From Acidimicrobiaceae bacterium (GTDB lineage Bacteria > Actinomycetota > Acidimicrobiia > Acidimicrobiales > Aldehydirespiratoraceae): a stretch of DNA of 64,000 nucleotides. The stretch spans positions 1 to 64,000 of the forward strand of contig JAERSO010000026.1 in NCBI GenBank assembly GCA_016845585.1, given 5' to 3'. The notes below the pieces were generated by a model that made no database searches, was not told the origin of the DNA, and saw only the letters and a list, made by a program, of their open reading frames with translations. Shown piece after piece: positions 1 through 9,018 of the stretch; the first letter of the stretch is position 1, and each line of letters begins with the position of its first letter. The position numbers and the translations under genes are program-made.

Positions 1-108
1 TGGATCGAACGCACCTACCACCAACGCCGACGCCAAGACGCCCTCGGCCGATTGACCCCAACCGAATACGAAACCATCATGACCCCAACAGCGGCCCTGG
101 CCGCATAA
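1..108 (+). CDS. IS3-family transposase (OrfB), C-terminal fragment cut by window edge
   Basis: The first 35 codons are open from base 1 and end at TAA. The peptide begins WIERTYHQRRRQDALG, which resembles the end of the IS3-family DDE integrase domain, where the catalytic Glu sits in a motif like E-x-x-Y-x-x-R-R-R-x-x-x-L-G, followed by the usual L-T-P-x-E-Y tail. The rest of the gene lies before the window, so intactness cannot be judged. Family assignment is from motif recognition; the subgroup is not determinable from so little sequence. Confidence 0.75.
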   Translation, partial: WIERTYHQRRRQDALGRLTPTEYETIMTPTAALAA

Positions 109-141
109 ACCAACCTGTCACCGCTACCCGCGGCAGACCCA
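109..141 (+). mobile_element. Probable right end of the IS3-family element
   Basis: Immediately after the transposase stop there is a short GC-rich tail, CCTGTCACCGCTACCCG, of the kind that forms IS3-family terminal inverted repeats. The matching left end is outside the window, so the exact boundary and any target-site duplication cannot be checked here. Confidence 0.35.
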
Positions 142-219
142 AGGTCCTTTTATCACCGCGCCGTGGAAGCCTCCGACTCTTGCCAGGCGCCACCCTTCGC
201 TCGACTAACTGTTGAGCCT

Positions 220-894
220 TTACGTTGCGCAGCGCAGCACGAGTTCGCGTAGGCCATCGCAGTCGTACCAGTTGTGCTGCAGAGCTTTCGTCCACTTCGC
301 TTTTACTGTTGGGGTCAGTGCTGCGTAGTCGCCGTCCTTCCTCGTCAGCATTTCTCGAGTTGCTCGGATGCGTTGCGCTGAGTTGTCCGGCCCAAACGCC
401 TTGGGGACGTCGTATCCGATGAGCTTGAAGTAGCGATCCAGTTGGTGCTTACCCCTCATAGGCCGCTTGGGATCTCGTTCGAATACGACGTCGGGAAAGG
501 CGCGTCGCTTCCATGCCTTCGCTATAGGGAGCGCGTTGATGACGTTGGAGCCGAACCAGATTCCTGCTTCGCCGTCGACGTGTTCCTGGAGCTCTTGGCT
601 TTCGTGTTCTGTGTAGGCGATCAGGAGACGATTCTCGGTCTCGGCGAGTGTCTTGAGCTGGGTGAGTGTGTCCCATGTGGCTGGCTCGATGATTCGGTCT
701 GGCATGTCGGCTTTGGCTCGAGCTGCTGGCCAAAGCGCTTGTTCGATCACGAACTGGATGAAGTAGCGGTCGTCCCCGTCGGCCCATGCCGCTCCGAGGA
801 ATGAGGGAGGGTCGACGGCGGTTCCTTCGAAATCGATGTAGATCGCTCGGGCTGCGTCAGTCGACGCGATCTGGGTTGGTTTCTTGCGGGACAC
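220..894 (-). CDS. Hypothetical protein, possible DEDD-type (RNase H fold) exonuclease-like
   Basis: A 224-aa protein with no confident name. Near its N-terminus it has I-Y-I-D-F-E-G, like the first acidic motif (D-x-E) of DEDD 3'-5' exonucleases. A central A-Y-T-E-H-E-S segment could be motif II, and the C-terminus has H-N-W-Y-D-C-D-G-L, similar to the last motif (Y-N-x-D-C-x-x-L) seen in RNase H-like nuclease domains fused to RecB-like or TnpB-associated proteins. No membrane segment is seen. It stands alone between an IS3 end and an IS256-like end, so it is likely accessory cargo. The nuclease reading is an inference from motif order only. Confidence 0.5.
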   Translation of the reverse strand: MSRKKPTQIASTDAARAIYIDFEGTAVDPPSFLGAAWADGDDRYFIQFVIEQALWPAARAKADMPDRIIEPATWDTLTQLKTLAETENRLLIAYTEHESQELQEHVDGEAGIWFGSNVINALPIAKAWKRRAFPDVVFERDPKRPMRGKHQLDRYFKLIGYDVPKAFGPDNSAQRIRATREMLTRKDGDYAALTPTVKAKWTKALQHNWYDCDGLRELVLRCAT

Positions 895-1115
895 GTTGGT
901 TTCGCTTCAAGTTGAGGTTCGCGAGGAAGGAGTGAAGGCCTCAGTCGGCGGATGCCAGTTGATTCCCTACCCACCCGCTGACGGCCGTTCTTACGTTACT
1001 AAGCGATGGAGGAAGAACCATGCAATCGCAGTTCTCCGGATGGGATGTTCCAAGATCTGCCGTTTGGTGTTCCAAACACCCCAACGGCCACTGGCCCTGA
1101 CCTGGGGTTTTGGGG

Positions 1116-1153
1116 TTTCGCGCCATCCCCACAGGGGCGGGGATGGCGCGAAA
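1116..1153. repeat. 15-bp perfect inverted repeat
   Basis: TTTCGCGCCATCCCC is followed after 8 bases by its exact reverse complement. No T-run follows on the + strand. It may be an IS subterminal hairpin or a transcription terminator; the sequence alone does not decide. Confidence 0.6.
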
Positions 1154-1334
1154 CGCGGCGCGAAACTGCGCTGCTGGGTCCGTCCCCATTTGTGGCTGAG
1201 GCTATCGGCGTGCTTCGCGGCGCGCGGTGGCCTTTGGTGAGTGTCGAGGCGGCCGGCCGTGCCGATCTGGGGGTGTTGGGGCGCGGCGAAGCAGCGGCGA
1301 TGGGCCGCTGGGGTTCGGTAAGGGGATCAGGCCG

Positions 1335-1359
1335 GGGTCTGTCAGGAATTCTGTGTATC
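1335..1359. mobile_element. Candidate IS256-family terminal inverted repeat remnant
   Basis: The sequence TCTGTCAGGAATTCTGTGTA resembles the ends of IS256/Mutator-type elements (typically reading ACACAGAATTCxTGACA on the other strand). No IS256 transposase is present in the window. It lies just before the point where the PAS-kinase homology starts abruptly, which suggests an insertion or deletion removed the 5' part of that gene. Confidence 0.45.
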
Positions 1360-1363
1360 GGGC

Positions 1364-2584
1364 GTGACCAAGGGTCCCGCGGATCTGCGCATGCTCCGCG
1401 GCGACGGTGAGTGGCTCACCTTCGAGGCGCTTTTCACCGACTACCGCACCGATCCGATCGTTCGGGGAGTCGTTCTCAACGCCCGAAACGTCACCGATCG
1501 TCGACGCGTCGAGGCCAGCGAGCGGGCCAACCAGACGATCTTCAATGCACTCGTCGAGATGGCCCCTGTGGGCATTTTCCTGGCCGACGGCGATGGCAAC
1601 TGGACCTACACCAACTCCCGAATCGGCAATGACTTCGACACGGATTCCGCCGAGTTGCTCGGCACCGGCTGGCATGAGCTCTTCCACGAAGCCGATGTCG
1701 AACGGCTGCTCACCGAACTCGCCGGCTGGGACGGCCAGGGACGGTACGTCACGGAGCTCCGAACCCGCCACGCCTCACGGCCGCGCGAACTGCGATTGAC
1801 CGTCAGCCGTCCGAGGTCGACGGATGGGGAACTCGGGGCCGTTGGCACGCTGGAAGACGTGACATCTCGTCGCGGCCTGGACGAGATGCTGCTCGATGGT
1901 GCTGCGCTCGGTTCGGTCGCCGGCGTCGTCGGCAGCGCGGCACACGACCTCCACAATCTGTTGGCCTCGATCGGTTTCCAGATCGGTCTGCTCGACACCC
2001 CCGACGATTCGGTCGAACGGGTGTCGGCGGCGAACGAGGCGATCGATCGGGCCTGCGACATCACCCACGACCTCATGGCCATGAGTCGCCCGGGACGCGG
2101 TCGTGTCACTGCGCTGGCCGTCGGCGATGTGATCGAAGGATTGTCCGACATGCTCCGGGTGCTGGTCGAGCATGCTGCGGAGCTCCACTTCTCCGCAGAC
2201 GTCGATGGAGCCCTGGTGGCCGTCGACCGATCCGGCCTCGAGCGCGTCGTCACCAATCTCGTCGTCAACGCCCGCGATGCTGTCGGGTCCCGAGGCACGA
2301 TCTCCATTTCGGTCACTGAAACAACGCTTGACGACGACGGTCCTGAGAACTGCGCCGCTGGCGACTATGTGGCCATCTCGGTCGAGGACGACGGTTGTGG
2401 CATGCCGGACGCAGTCCTCGCCCGCATGTTCGAGCCGTACTTCACCACCAAGGAAGACGGCAACGGCATCGGTCTCGCCGCCTCACTCCGCACCATTCGG
2501 GGCTGGGGCGGCGACATCGACGTCGCCAGCGTTGAAGGCGAAGGTACGACGATGACCGTGTACCTCCCGATCGCCGAGTGCTAG
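1364..2584 (+). CDS. PAS domain sensor histidine kinase, N-terminally truncated
   Basis: The 406-aa reading frame starts at GTG, with an in-frame stop only 14 codons upstream. It opens in the middle of a PAS domain (the last beta strands, ending N-V-T-D-R), followed by a complete PAS at about residues 55-170. The dimerisation/phosphoacceptor segment contains A-A-H-D-L-H-N-L-L (His near residue 193), and the HATPase domain has N-L-V-V-N-A-R-D-A (N box), D-D-G-C-G-M (G1), F-E-P-Y-F-T-T (F box) and G-N-G-I-G-L (G2). There is no receiver domain and no response regulator next door. The missing first half of PAS 1, beside an IS256-like end, indicates a truncated gene whose expression is uncertain. 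It converges on the next gene with a 4-base overlap of stop codons. Confidence 0.8.
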   Translation: MTKGPADLRMLRGDGEWLTFEALFTDYRTDPIVRGVVLNARNVTDRRRVEASERANQTIFNALVEMAPVGIFLADGDGNWTYTNSRIGNDFDTDSAELLGTGWHELFHEADVERLLTELAGWDGQGRYVTELRTRHASRPRELRLTVSRPRSTDGELGAVGTLEDVTSRRGLDEMLLDGAALGSVAGVVGSAAHDLHNLLASIGFQIGLLDTPDDSVERVSAANEAIDRACDITHDLMAMSRPGRGRVTALAVGDVIEGLSDMLRVLVEHAAELHFSADVDGALVAVDRSGLERVVTNLVVNARDAVGSRGTISISVTETTLDDDGPENCAAGDYVAISVEDDGCGMPDAVLARMFEPYFTTKEDGNGIGLAASLRTIRGWGGDIDVASVEGEGTTMTVYLPIAEC

Positions 2585-3357
2585 CGGCCCTTCCATTCCG
2601 GCGAGCGCTTCTCGGCCCAGGCGGTGCGGCCTTCTCGCGCGTCGTCGGTGGCGCTGACGATCCGCCGCATCGTCTCGCCCATGCGGACGGAATCCGTCCA
2701 CGGCATCTTCCGCCCGCGGCGGGCCATCTCGTTGGTGGCCCGCACCGCGAGCGGCGCGCCTTGGCACAGTCGGTCGGCGAGGATGCCGGCTTCGCGAAGC
2801 AGATCGTCGTGCGGATGGACTCGCCAGGCGAGGCCGATCTCCCTGGCGCGATCGGCATCGATCGGATCGCCGGTCAGCAGGAGCTCGAGCGCGTCAGGCA
2901 TCGAGACATGGTCGGGCAGGCGAAGGGAACCGACCACGGTCGATGCGCCGATCCGGACCTCAGGGTAGGCGAACGTCGCCCTGTCACTGGCGAGAATGAA
3001 GTCGCAGGCGAGCACGGCGGTGAGGCCGTAGCCGATGCACGGACCGTTCACGGCGGCGATGGTCGGCTTCCAGATCTCCATGCCCGACTCGAACGTGGTG
3101 ATGGTCGGCCACTCCCAGAATGATCCCGGCCATGAACCCGTCGAACCGGCACCGTCGCGGAGGTCGGCCCCGGCGCAGAAGGCCCGGCCCGCGCCCGTCA
3201 CGATGGCGACCCACGCCTCCTCGTCCTCTCGGAACTCGGTCCAGGCTGCATCGAGGGCTTCGCGCATCGCCCCGTTGACGGCGTTGAGTGCATCCGGACG
3301 GTTGTAGGTGATGGTGGCGACATGACCGTCGCGTTCGTAACGGGCGGCATCGTTCAT
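2581..3357 (-). CDS. Enoyl-CoA hydratase/isomerase family protein
   Basis: A crotonase-fold protein of 258 aa from the ATG chosen here (M-N-D-A-A-R); the longer ORF start has no homologous residues. The oxyanion-hole segments are visible: F-C-A-G-A-D-L and the helix beginning N-G-P-C-I-G-Y-G. The usual crotonase Glu at the second catalytic position is not evident, so hydratase versus isomerase activity is open. Expected role is hydration or isomerisation of a CoA thioester in fatty-acid or aromatic catabolism. It is a single gene, divergent from the OsmC gene 28 bases away, so the two may share a promoter region. Confidence 0.85.
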   Translation of the reverse strand: MNDAARYERDGHVATITYNRPDALNAVNGAMREALDAAWTEFREDEEAWVAIVTGAGRAFCAGADLRDGAGSTGSWPGSFWEWPTITTFESGMEIWKPTIAAVNGPCIGYGLTAVLACDFILASDRATFAYPEVRIGASTVVGSLRLPDHVSMPDALELLLTGDPIDADRAREIGLAWRVHPHDDLLREAGILADRLCQGAPLAVRATNEMARRGRKMPWTDSVRMGETMRRIVSATDDAREGRTAWAEKRSPEWKGR

Positions 3358-3385
3358 CACGACAGCTTTCCCTACAGTGCCGCCC

Positions 3386-3817
3386 ATGACCACAATCACC
3401 GCAGACCTCACCACCGGATTCGCCGTCGAGCTCCGAGCCGGCGATCACGTCTGGCACGCCGACGAACCGACATCGCTGGGCGGCACCGACACCGGGCCGA
3501 ATCCGTACGAGCTGTTGCTGTCGGCGGTTGGCGCCTGCACCACCATCACGATCTCGATGTACTGCCGGCGCAAGGGGTGGGACCTGCACTCCGTGTCGGC
3601 TCGGTACGACTTCGACAAGGTGCACATCGACGACTGCGCCGACTGCGACGACGACGCCAAGGGACACATCGACCGGGTCCGTAGCGAGATCTTCATCGAG
3701 GGCGACTTCGACGAGGCGCAACGCAAGCGACTCGCCGACATCGCCAGGCGCTGCCCGGTGCACAAGACCGTCGACCACGGTGTGTCGTTCACCACCGAGA
3801 CCGTCTTCGTCGGCTGA
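3386..3817 (+). CDS. OsmC family peroxiredoxin-like protein
   Basis: A 143-aa OsmC/YhfA-type protein. ATG at 3386 is preferred over the upstream GTG because the protein then begins M-T-T-I-T-A-D-L. The two family cysteines are present: one in G-A-C-T-T-I-T on the first central helix and one in R-R-C-P-V-H-K near the C-terminus. The family reduces organic hydroperoxides with thiols in the cytoplasm. P-N-P-Y-E-L-L-L-S-A-V-G-A-C is the typical family signature. An additional cysteine pair (D-D-C-A-D-C-D) lies in the middle of the protein and is not a usual family feature. Confidence 0.88.
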   Translation: MTTITADLTTGFAVELRAGDHVWHADEPTSLGGTDTGPNPYELLLSAVGACTTITISMYCRRKGWDLHSVSARYDFDKVHIDDCADCDDDAKGHIDRVRSEIFIEGDFDEAQRKRLADIARRCPVHKTVDHGVSFTTETVFVG

Positions 3818-3851
3818 CCCCCTGAATAGCCGTCGGGAAACGGGGGGATTC

Positions 3852-4244
3852 TCAGCCCTTGGCGAGGCTGTCGCGGATCTCGGTGAGGAGGTCGATCTCG
3901 CTCGGGCCGGCCGGGGTGTCGTCGACCTCTTCCTCCTTCTTGCTTGCGTTGTACGTCTTCAGGACGAAGAAGACGGCCAAGGCCACGAAGAAGAAGCTCA
4001 CGGCGGTCGTGATCACCGTGCCGTACCAGATGGGCGTGCCGCTGATCTCGAAGTTGAGGGTGTCGAAGTCCGGCTCGCCGAAGATGGCGGCGATGATCTG
4101 CATGATCACGCCGTTCACCAGCGCGTCGATGATCGGCTTGAACGCCGTTGCCATGATCACCGCGACGGCCAGATCGACGATGTCGCCCTTGTTGATGAAC
4201 TCTTTGAATTCCTGAATCACACGCTTGTCCTCTCGAATACGCAT
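3852..4244 (-). CDS. mscL: Large-conductance mechanosensitive channel
   Basis: A 130-aa protein matching MscL in length and layout: an amphipathic N-terminal helix (E-F-K-E-F-I), TM1 with D-L-A-V-A-V-I-M-A-T-A-F, a periplasmic loop, TM2 (about residues 75-97) and a charged C-terminal helix. The TM1 motif D-x-A-V-A-V is diagnostic. It opens as an emergency valve in the cytoplasmic membrane under hypo-osmotic shock. The gene is monocistronic and converges with the OsmC gene. Confidence 0.95.
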   Translation of the reverse strand: MRIREDKRVIQEFKEFINKGDIVDLAVAVIMATAFKPIIDALVNGVIMQIIAAIFGEPDFDTLNFEISGTPIWYGTVITTAVSFFFVALAVFFVLKTYNASKKEEEVDDTPAGPSEIDLLTEIRDSLAKG

Positions 4245-4326
4245 CGCAGACCACCCGCGTGGCCCACCGACTGCTCCCGACGCCTGATCGCAAGGACAAG
4301 TCGCGACGGAGGTTGAGACACGAGTC

Positions 4327-4545
4327 TCAGGTCTTGCCAGCGAACAGCGCGATCACCGGTGCCGCGGCCGGATCGTCCGACGAGATCCGGACGGTGACCA
4401 TCTCGCCGTCGTCGTGGGTCGTGATGTCGAGGAACGCGCAGCAGGTCGCCGTGCCCGGGATCAACGCGATGTCGAGCGCCTGGGCGCGCAACGCCGTCCA
4501 CTCGGCGAGTTGATCGGTGGCCGCAAGCTGCCGAACTCAACCGCA
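4327..4545 (-). pseudogene. Degenerate fragment of a small Cys-Cys-Phe protein
   Basis: On the minus strand an open frame encodes D-Q-L-A-E-W-T-A-L-R-A-Q-A-L, then C-C-A-F-L-D-I, and ends P-V-I-A-L-F-A-G-K-T. This resembles small actinobacterial proteins often found near metal-stress regulators, with an E-x-x-C-C-x-F-L core. No start codon exists after the upstream in-frame TGA, the N-terminal segment appears to continue in another frame, and the middle is too short. I read it as a frameshifted, internally deleted relic lying just downstream of the GNAT gene stop. Confidence 0.4.
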
Positions 4546-4552
4546 GTTGAGG

Positions 4553-5629
4553 TCAAGGGGCCAGTTCGAGCCGGGCCACGATTTCGTCGTCGTCGACCTC
4601 GCCGGTGGGGACGAAGCCGAAGCGCTCGTACATGCCGGCCGGGGACCCGTGGCCCGGCACCCAGGAGACCAGAAGCGACTCGCCACCCCAGGCTCGAGCC
4701 TGCGCAGCGACCTGCTCCAGCACCCGCCAGCCGATGCCTCGACCCTGGTGGAACCGGTCGACGGTGAGCCGCCACAGGTAGGGCTCCGGGTTGTGCTCGG
4801 TGGGCTCCTCCATCATCACGAAACCGACCGGCTGGCCGTCGGCCTGGATGACCCGAGGCCATGGCTTCACCCGTGGGTCGTCCGGACTGTCCCCGAAGCC
4901 TTCCTCGAATGGGGGTACCGCCGCCTGCGAGAGTGAAGCGGCGATCGGTGCCACGAAATGATCCTGTGACTGGTGGGTCTGGAGTTCGATCACGTGACGG
5001 AGCCCGACCGGGTGGGGTTCGACCAGCTCGACCGTCTCCGGCGGGGCGGTCGGACGGTCCAGCCAGGCCGATCGGAGTTCCGGCGTCAGCGCGTAGCTCC
5101 AGTCGTCGACCAGCGTGTCGTCGCCCCACCACGTGTTCCTGATTCGGCCCTCGAAGTCGAAGCCGCATCGCTCGACGACCCTGGCCGAGCGCAGATTCTC
5201 GGGATGGAGGGTGGCCGCGATACGCACCACGCTCGTCTCGGCGAAGAGCCAGTCGACGAGTGCTCCGAGCGACTCTCCGGCGTAGCCGTTGCCCCAGTGC
5301 TCGCGGGCGAATGTGTAGCCGACTGTTGCCGCGTGACCACTCGCCTCGAGCTTGAGGGCGAGATCGCCCAGCACCACCGTGTCGGCCGCGTCGGCAATGC
5401 TCAATGCCCACCACTCGCCGTTCGAGGGTCCTGCGAGCTCGGCGAGTGATCGGCTCATCTGCTCGGCCGCAGCGAGCGTGAACGGCATCGGCCAATCCTG
5501 GTACTCGGCCACGGATGGGTCGTTGCGTCGCTCGGTGAGTGGCTGGGCGTCAGACACACGGAAGGGCCGAAGAAGAAGGCGTTTGGTCCGGAGGGTTTCG
5601 AAGGCGATGGGCTCACTCGGCTCAGGCAT
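4553..5629 (-). CDS. Tandem GNAT-domain acetyltransferase
   Basis: A 358-aa protein with two GNAT folds. The first (about residues 10-180) is RimJ/RimL-like: L-R-T-K-R-L-L-L-R-P-F at the N-terminus, H-W-G-N-G-Y-A-G-E for acetyl-CoA pyrophosphate binding, then N-x-x-S-A-R-V-V-E-R-C-G-F. The second (about 200-358) has the P-loop-like F-H-Q-G-R-G-I-G and the family end Y-E-R-F-G-F. Start ATG 5629 was chosen because the ORF upstream has no homology. Substrate is unknown; the first domain type usually acetylates N-terminal or small-molecule amines. It is transcribed divergently from the DMSP-lyase-like gene with 55 bases between them. Confidence 0.82.
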   Translation of the reverse strand: MPEPSEPIAFETLRTKRLLLRPFRVSDAQPLTERRNDPSVAEYQDWPMPFTLAAAEQMSRSLAELAGPSNGEWWALSIADAADTVVLGDLALKLEASGHAATVGYTFAREHWGNGYAGESLGALVDWLFAETSVVRIAATLHPENLRSARVVERCGFDFEGRIRNTWWGDDTLVDDWSYALTPELRSAWLDRPTAPPETVELVEPHPVGLRHVIELQTHQSQDHFVAPIAASLSQAAVPPFEEGFGDSPDDPRVKPWPRVIQADGQPVGFVMMEEPTEHNPEPYLWRLTVDRFHQGRGIGWRVLEQVAAQARAWGGESLLVSWVPGHGSPAGMYERFGFVPTGEVDDDEIVARLELAP

Positions 5630-5684
5630 CCGGAGAGTCTCCCAGGCCGTGACCTCAACTGCTGTTCGTTCTAGTGTCCTGCCC

Positions 5685-6353
5685 GTGAGTGAGGCTTTGG
5701 TTCGATTGACGCATGAGTTCGTCGACGTGGTCGACGGGGCGGTTGCGCGGAGCACCGAAACCACGGTGTTCGACGGTCTGCCCGGTCGCCTGCGCCTCAG
5801 CACGCCCGTCGCTCGGGTCGAGGCTCGCACCCAGCCAGTGGTCGACGCCTGGTTGGACACCGCGGTTGCCGCGGCACCCGAGCCCTGGGCCGCGCTGGCC
5901 CACGCACTGCTGGCCACCTCCCCCGAGCTCGACTGGATCGTGTCCTACGAACATCTCGCGAGCTCGCCGGTGGTCGATGCTTTTCGGCCGAACTACAGCT
6001 TCGCGGCGCTGATGGGCCCGTCCTTTCGGGGTCGCAATCCGCCGTTCCTCGCCGACGGTCTGCTCGCGGGATTCAGTCTGCAGGCGCCACACGTCCACTA
6101 TCCGGCGCACCACCACGAGCCGCCGGAGCTCTACGGAGTGATGAGCGGAGACATCGACTGGCAGATCGGCGACACGTGGCATGCAAAGTCCCCGGGCGAC
6201 CTCGCCATCCATCGCTCCCACGAGTCGCACTCGATGCGGACGACCGCCGATCCGGTGTTGACCTGGGTCTGCTGGTCCCGCGGCACCGGCAGCCACGTCT
6301 ACATGCCGAGCATGGACCCGCCGGACAACACCATGGCGCCGATCACCTATTGA
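5685..6353 (+). CDS. Cupin protein of the DMSP lyase-like family
   Basis: A 222-aa protein started at GTG 5685. A helical N-terminal half is followed by a C-terminal cupin with [14 protein letters not shown], then [14 protein letters not shown], and a closing W-S-R-G. This order of His/His/Glu/Tyr and a later His matches the metal-binding and catalytic set of the DddL/DddQ/DddW-type dimethylsulfoniopropionate lyases, which cleave DMSP to dimethyl sulfide and acrylate. Activity on DMSP is an inference; the superfamily also has members of unknown substrate. It lies 94 bases before acs, whose product could serve short-chain acid activation. Confidence 0.65.
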   Translation: MSEALVRLTHEFVDVVDGAVARSTETTVFDGLPGRLRLSTPVARVEARTQPVVDAWLDTAVAAAPEPWAALAHALLATSPELDWIVSYEHLASSPVVDAFRPNYSFAALMGPSFRGRNPPFLADGLLAGFSLQAPHVHYPAHHHEPPELYGVMSGDIDWQIGDTWHAKSPGDLAIHRSHESHSMRTTADPVLTWVCWSRGTGSHVYMPSMDPPDNTMAPITY

Positions 6354-6447
6354 GTGCCGACCGCAACCGATTGCCCGCTCGGCCTCTCGTCATCGCGGCC
6401 GGGTTCGCTATTGTCGGCCTCCCGCCGTTCGACAAAGGAATGCAGTC

Positions 6448-8439
<1,992 letters not shown>

Positions 8440-8444
8440 ACGGC

Positions 8445-8966
8445 ATGACACACCCCGCGAACTGGATCGCCAACAGCGACCGGGCCATCGGTGGCCGAAC
8501 GATCGTGTTCGACCTCGATGGCGTCATCGCCGATGCGGGCCATCGTCAGCACTTTCTCCAGGCCGAACGTTCGTCCGACAAGGACTGGCACGGCTTCTTC
8601 CACTCGTGCGTGGACGACCCGGTCGTCGAGCAGGGTCGCCAGCTCATCGGGTCGATCAGCGACGAGTTCTGCGTGGTCATCCTGACCGCCCGCATCCACG
8701 AGACTCGGAAGAAGACGGTGACCTGGCTGGCTGCCAACCGGGTCCGTCACGACTGGCTCATCCTCCGCGGCCCGCGCGAAGGTGCCCCCTCGACGGAGTG
8801 GAAGGGACATCAACTCGCGCAGCTGCGCGAAGCAGGTGCCGAGATCGAGCTGGCCCTCGACGACGACCCCCGCAACACCGCGATGTTCCGCGACATGGGC
8901 CTGACCGCGATGTACGTCCACTCCGGTTACTACGACGACCGCGACTACGACGTCGAGTTCCGCTGA
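8445..8966 (+). CDS. HAD-family phosphatase, polynucleotide kinase 3'-phosphatase-like
   Basis: A 173-aa HAD protein. Motif I is F-D-L-D-G-V-I-A-D (nucleophile and general acid Asp), motif II is the Thr of I-L-T-A-R, and motif IV is L-A-L-D-D-D-P-R. The spacing and the segments D-W-H-G-F-F and L-I-L-R-G-P resemble the small phosphatase domain of T4-type polynucleotide kinases, which often stands alone in bacteria. It would dephosphorylate a nucleic-acid 3' end or a small phosphate ester. It is closely spaced after acs and followed directly by a family 1 palindrome. Confidence 0.75.
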   Translation: MTHPANWIANSDRAIGGRTIVFDLDGVIADAGHRQHFLQAERSSDKDWHGFFHSCVDDPVVEQGRQLIGSISDEFCVVILTARIHETRKKTVTWLAANRVRHDWLILRGPREGAPSTEWKGHQLAQLREAGAEIELALDDDPRNTAMFRDMGLTAMYVHSGYYDDRDYDVEFR

Positions 8967-8970
8967 GTGG

Positions 8971-9011
8971 CAATAGAGCACATTGGGGACAGACCCCAGT
9001 GTGCTCTATTG
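8971..9011. repeat. Family 1 palindrome, copy 1
   Basis: Arms of 18 bases (left arm CAATAGAGCACATTGGGG) flank the 5-base centre ACAGA; one pair is T/G, the rest are complementary. It sits between the HAD and sulfatase genes, 7 bases before the sulfatase ATG. The core is TGGGG-N5-CCCCA as in the other six copies. Confidence 0.9.
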
Positions 9012-9018
9012 TCTGCCC

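Larger units (their letters stand above)
895..1363. other. Gene-free stretch between two mobile-element ends
   Basis: About 470 bases with no convincing coding region. ORFs reported here lack recognisable domains and overlap in several frames. The stretch contains a long perfect hairpin and, at its right end, an IS256-like terminal sequence. It looks like mobile-element debris. Confidence 0.5.
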
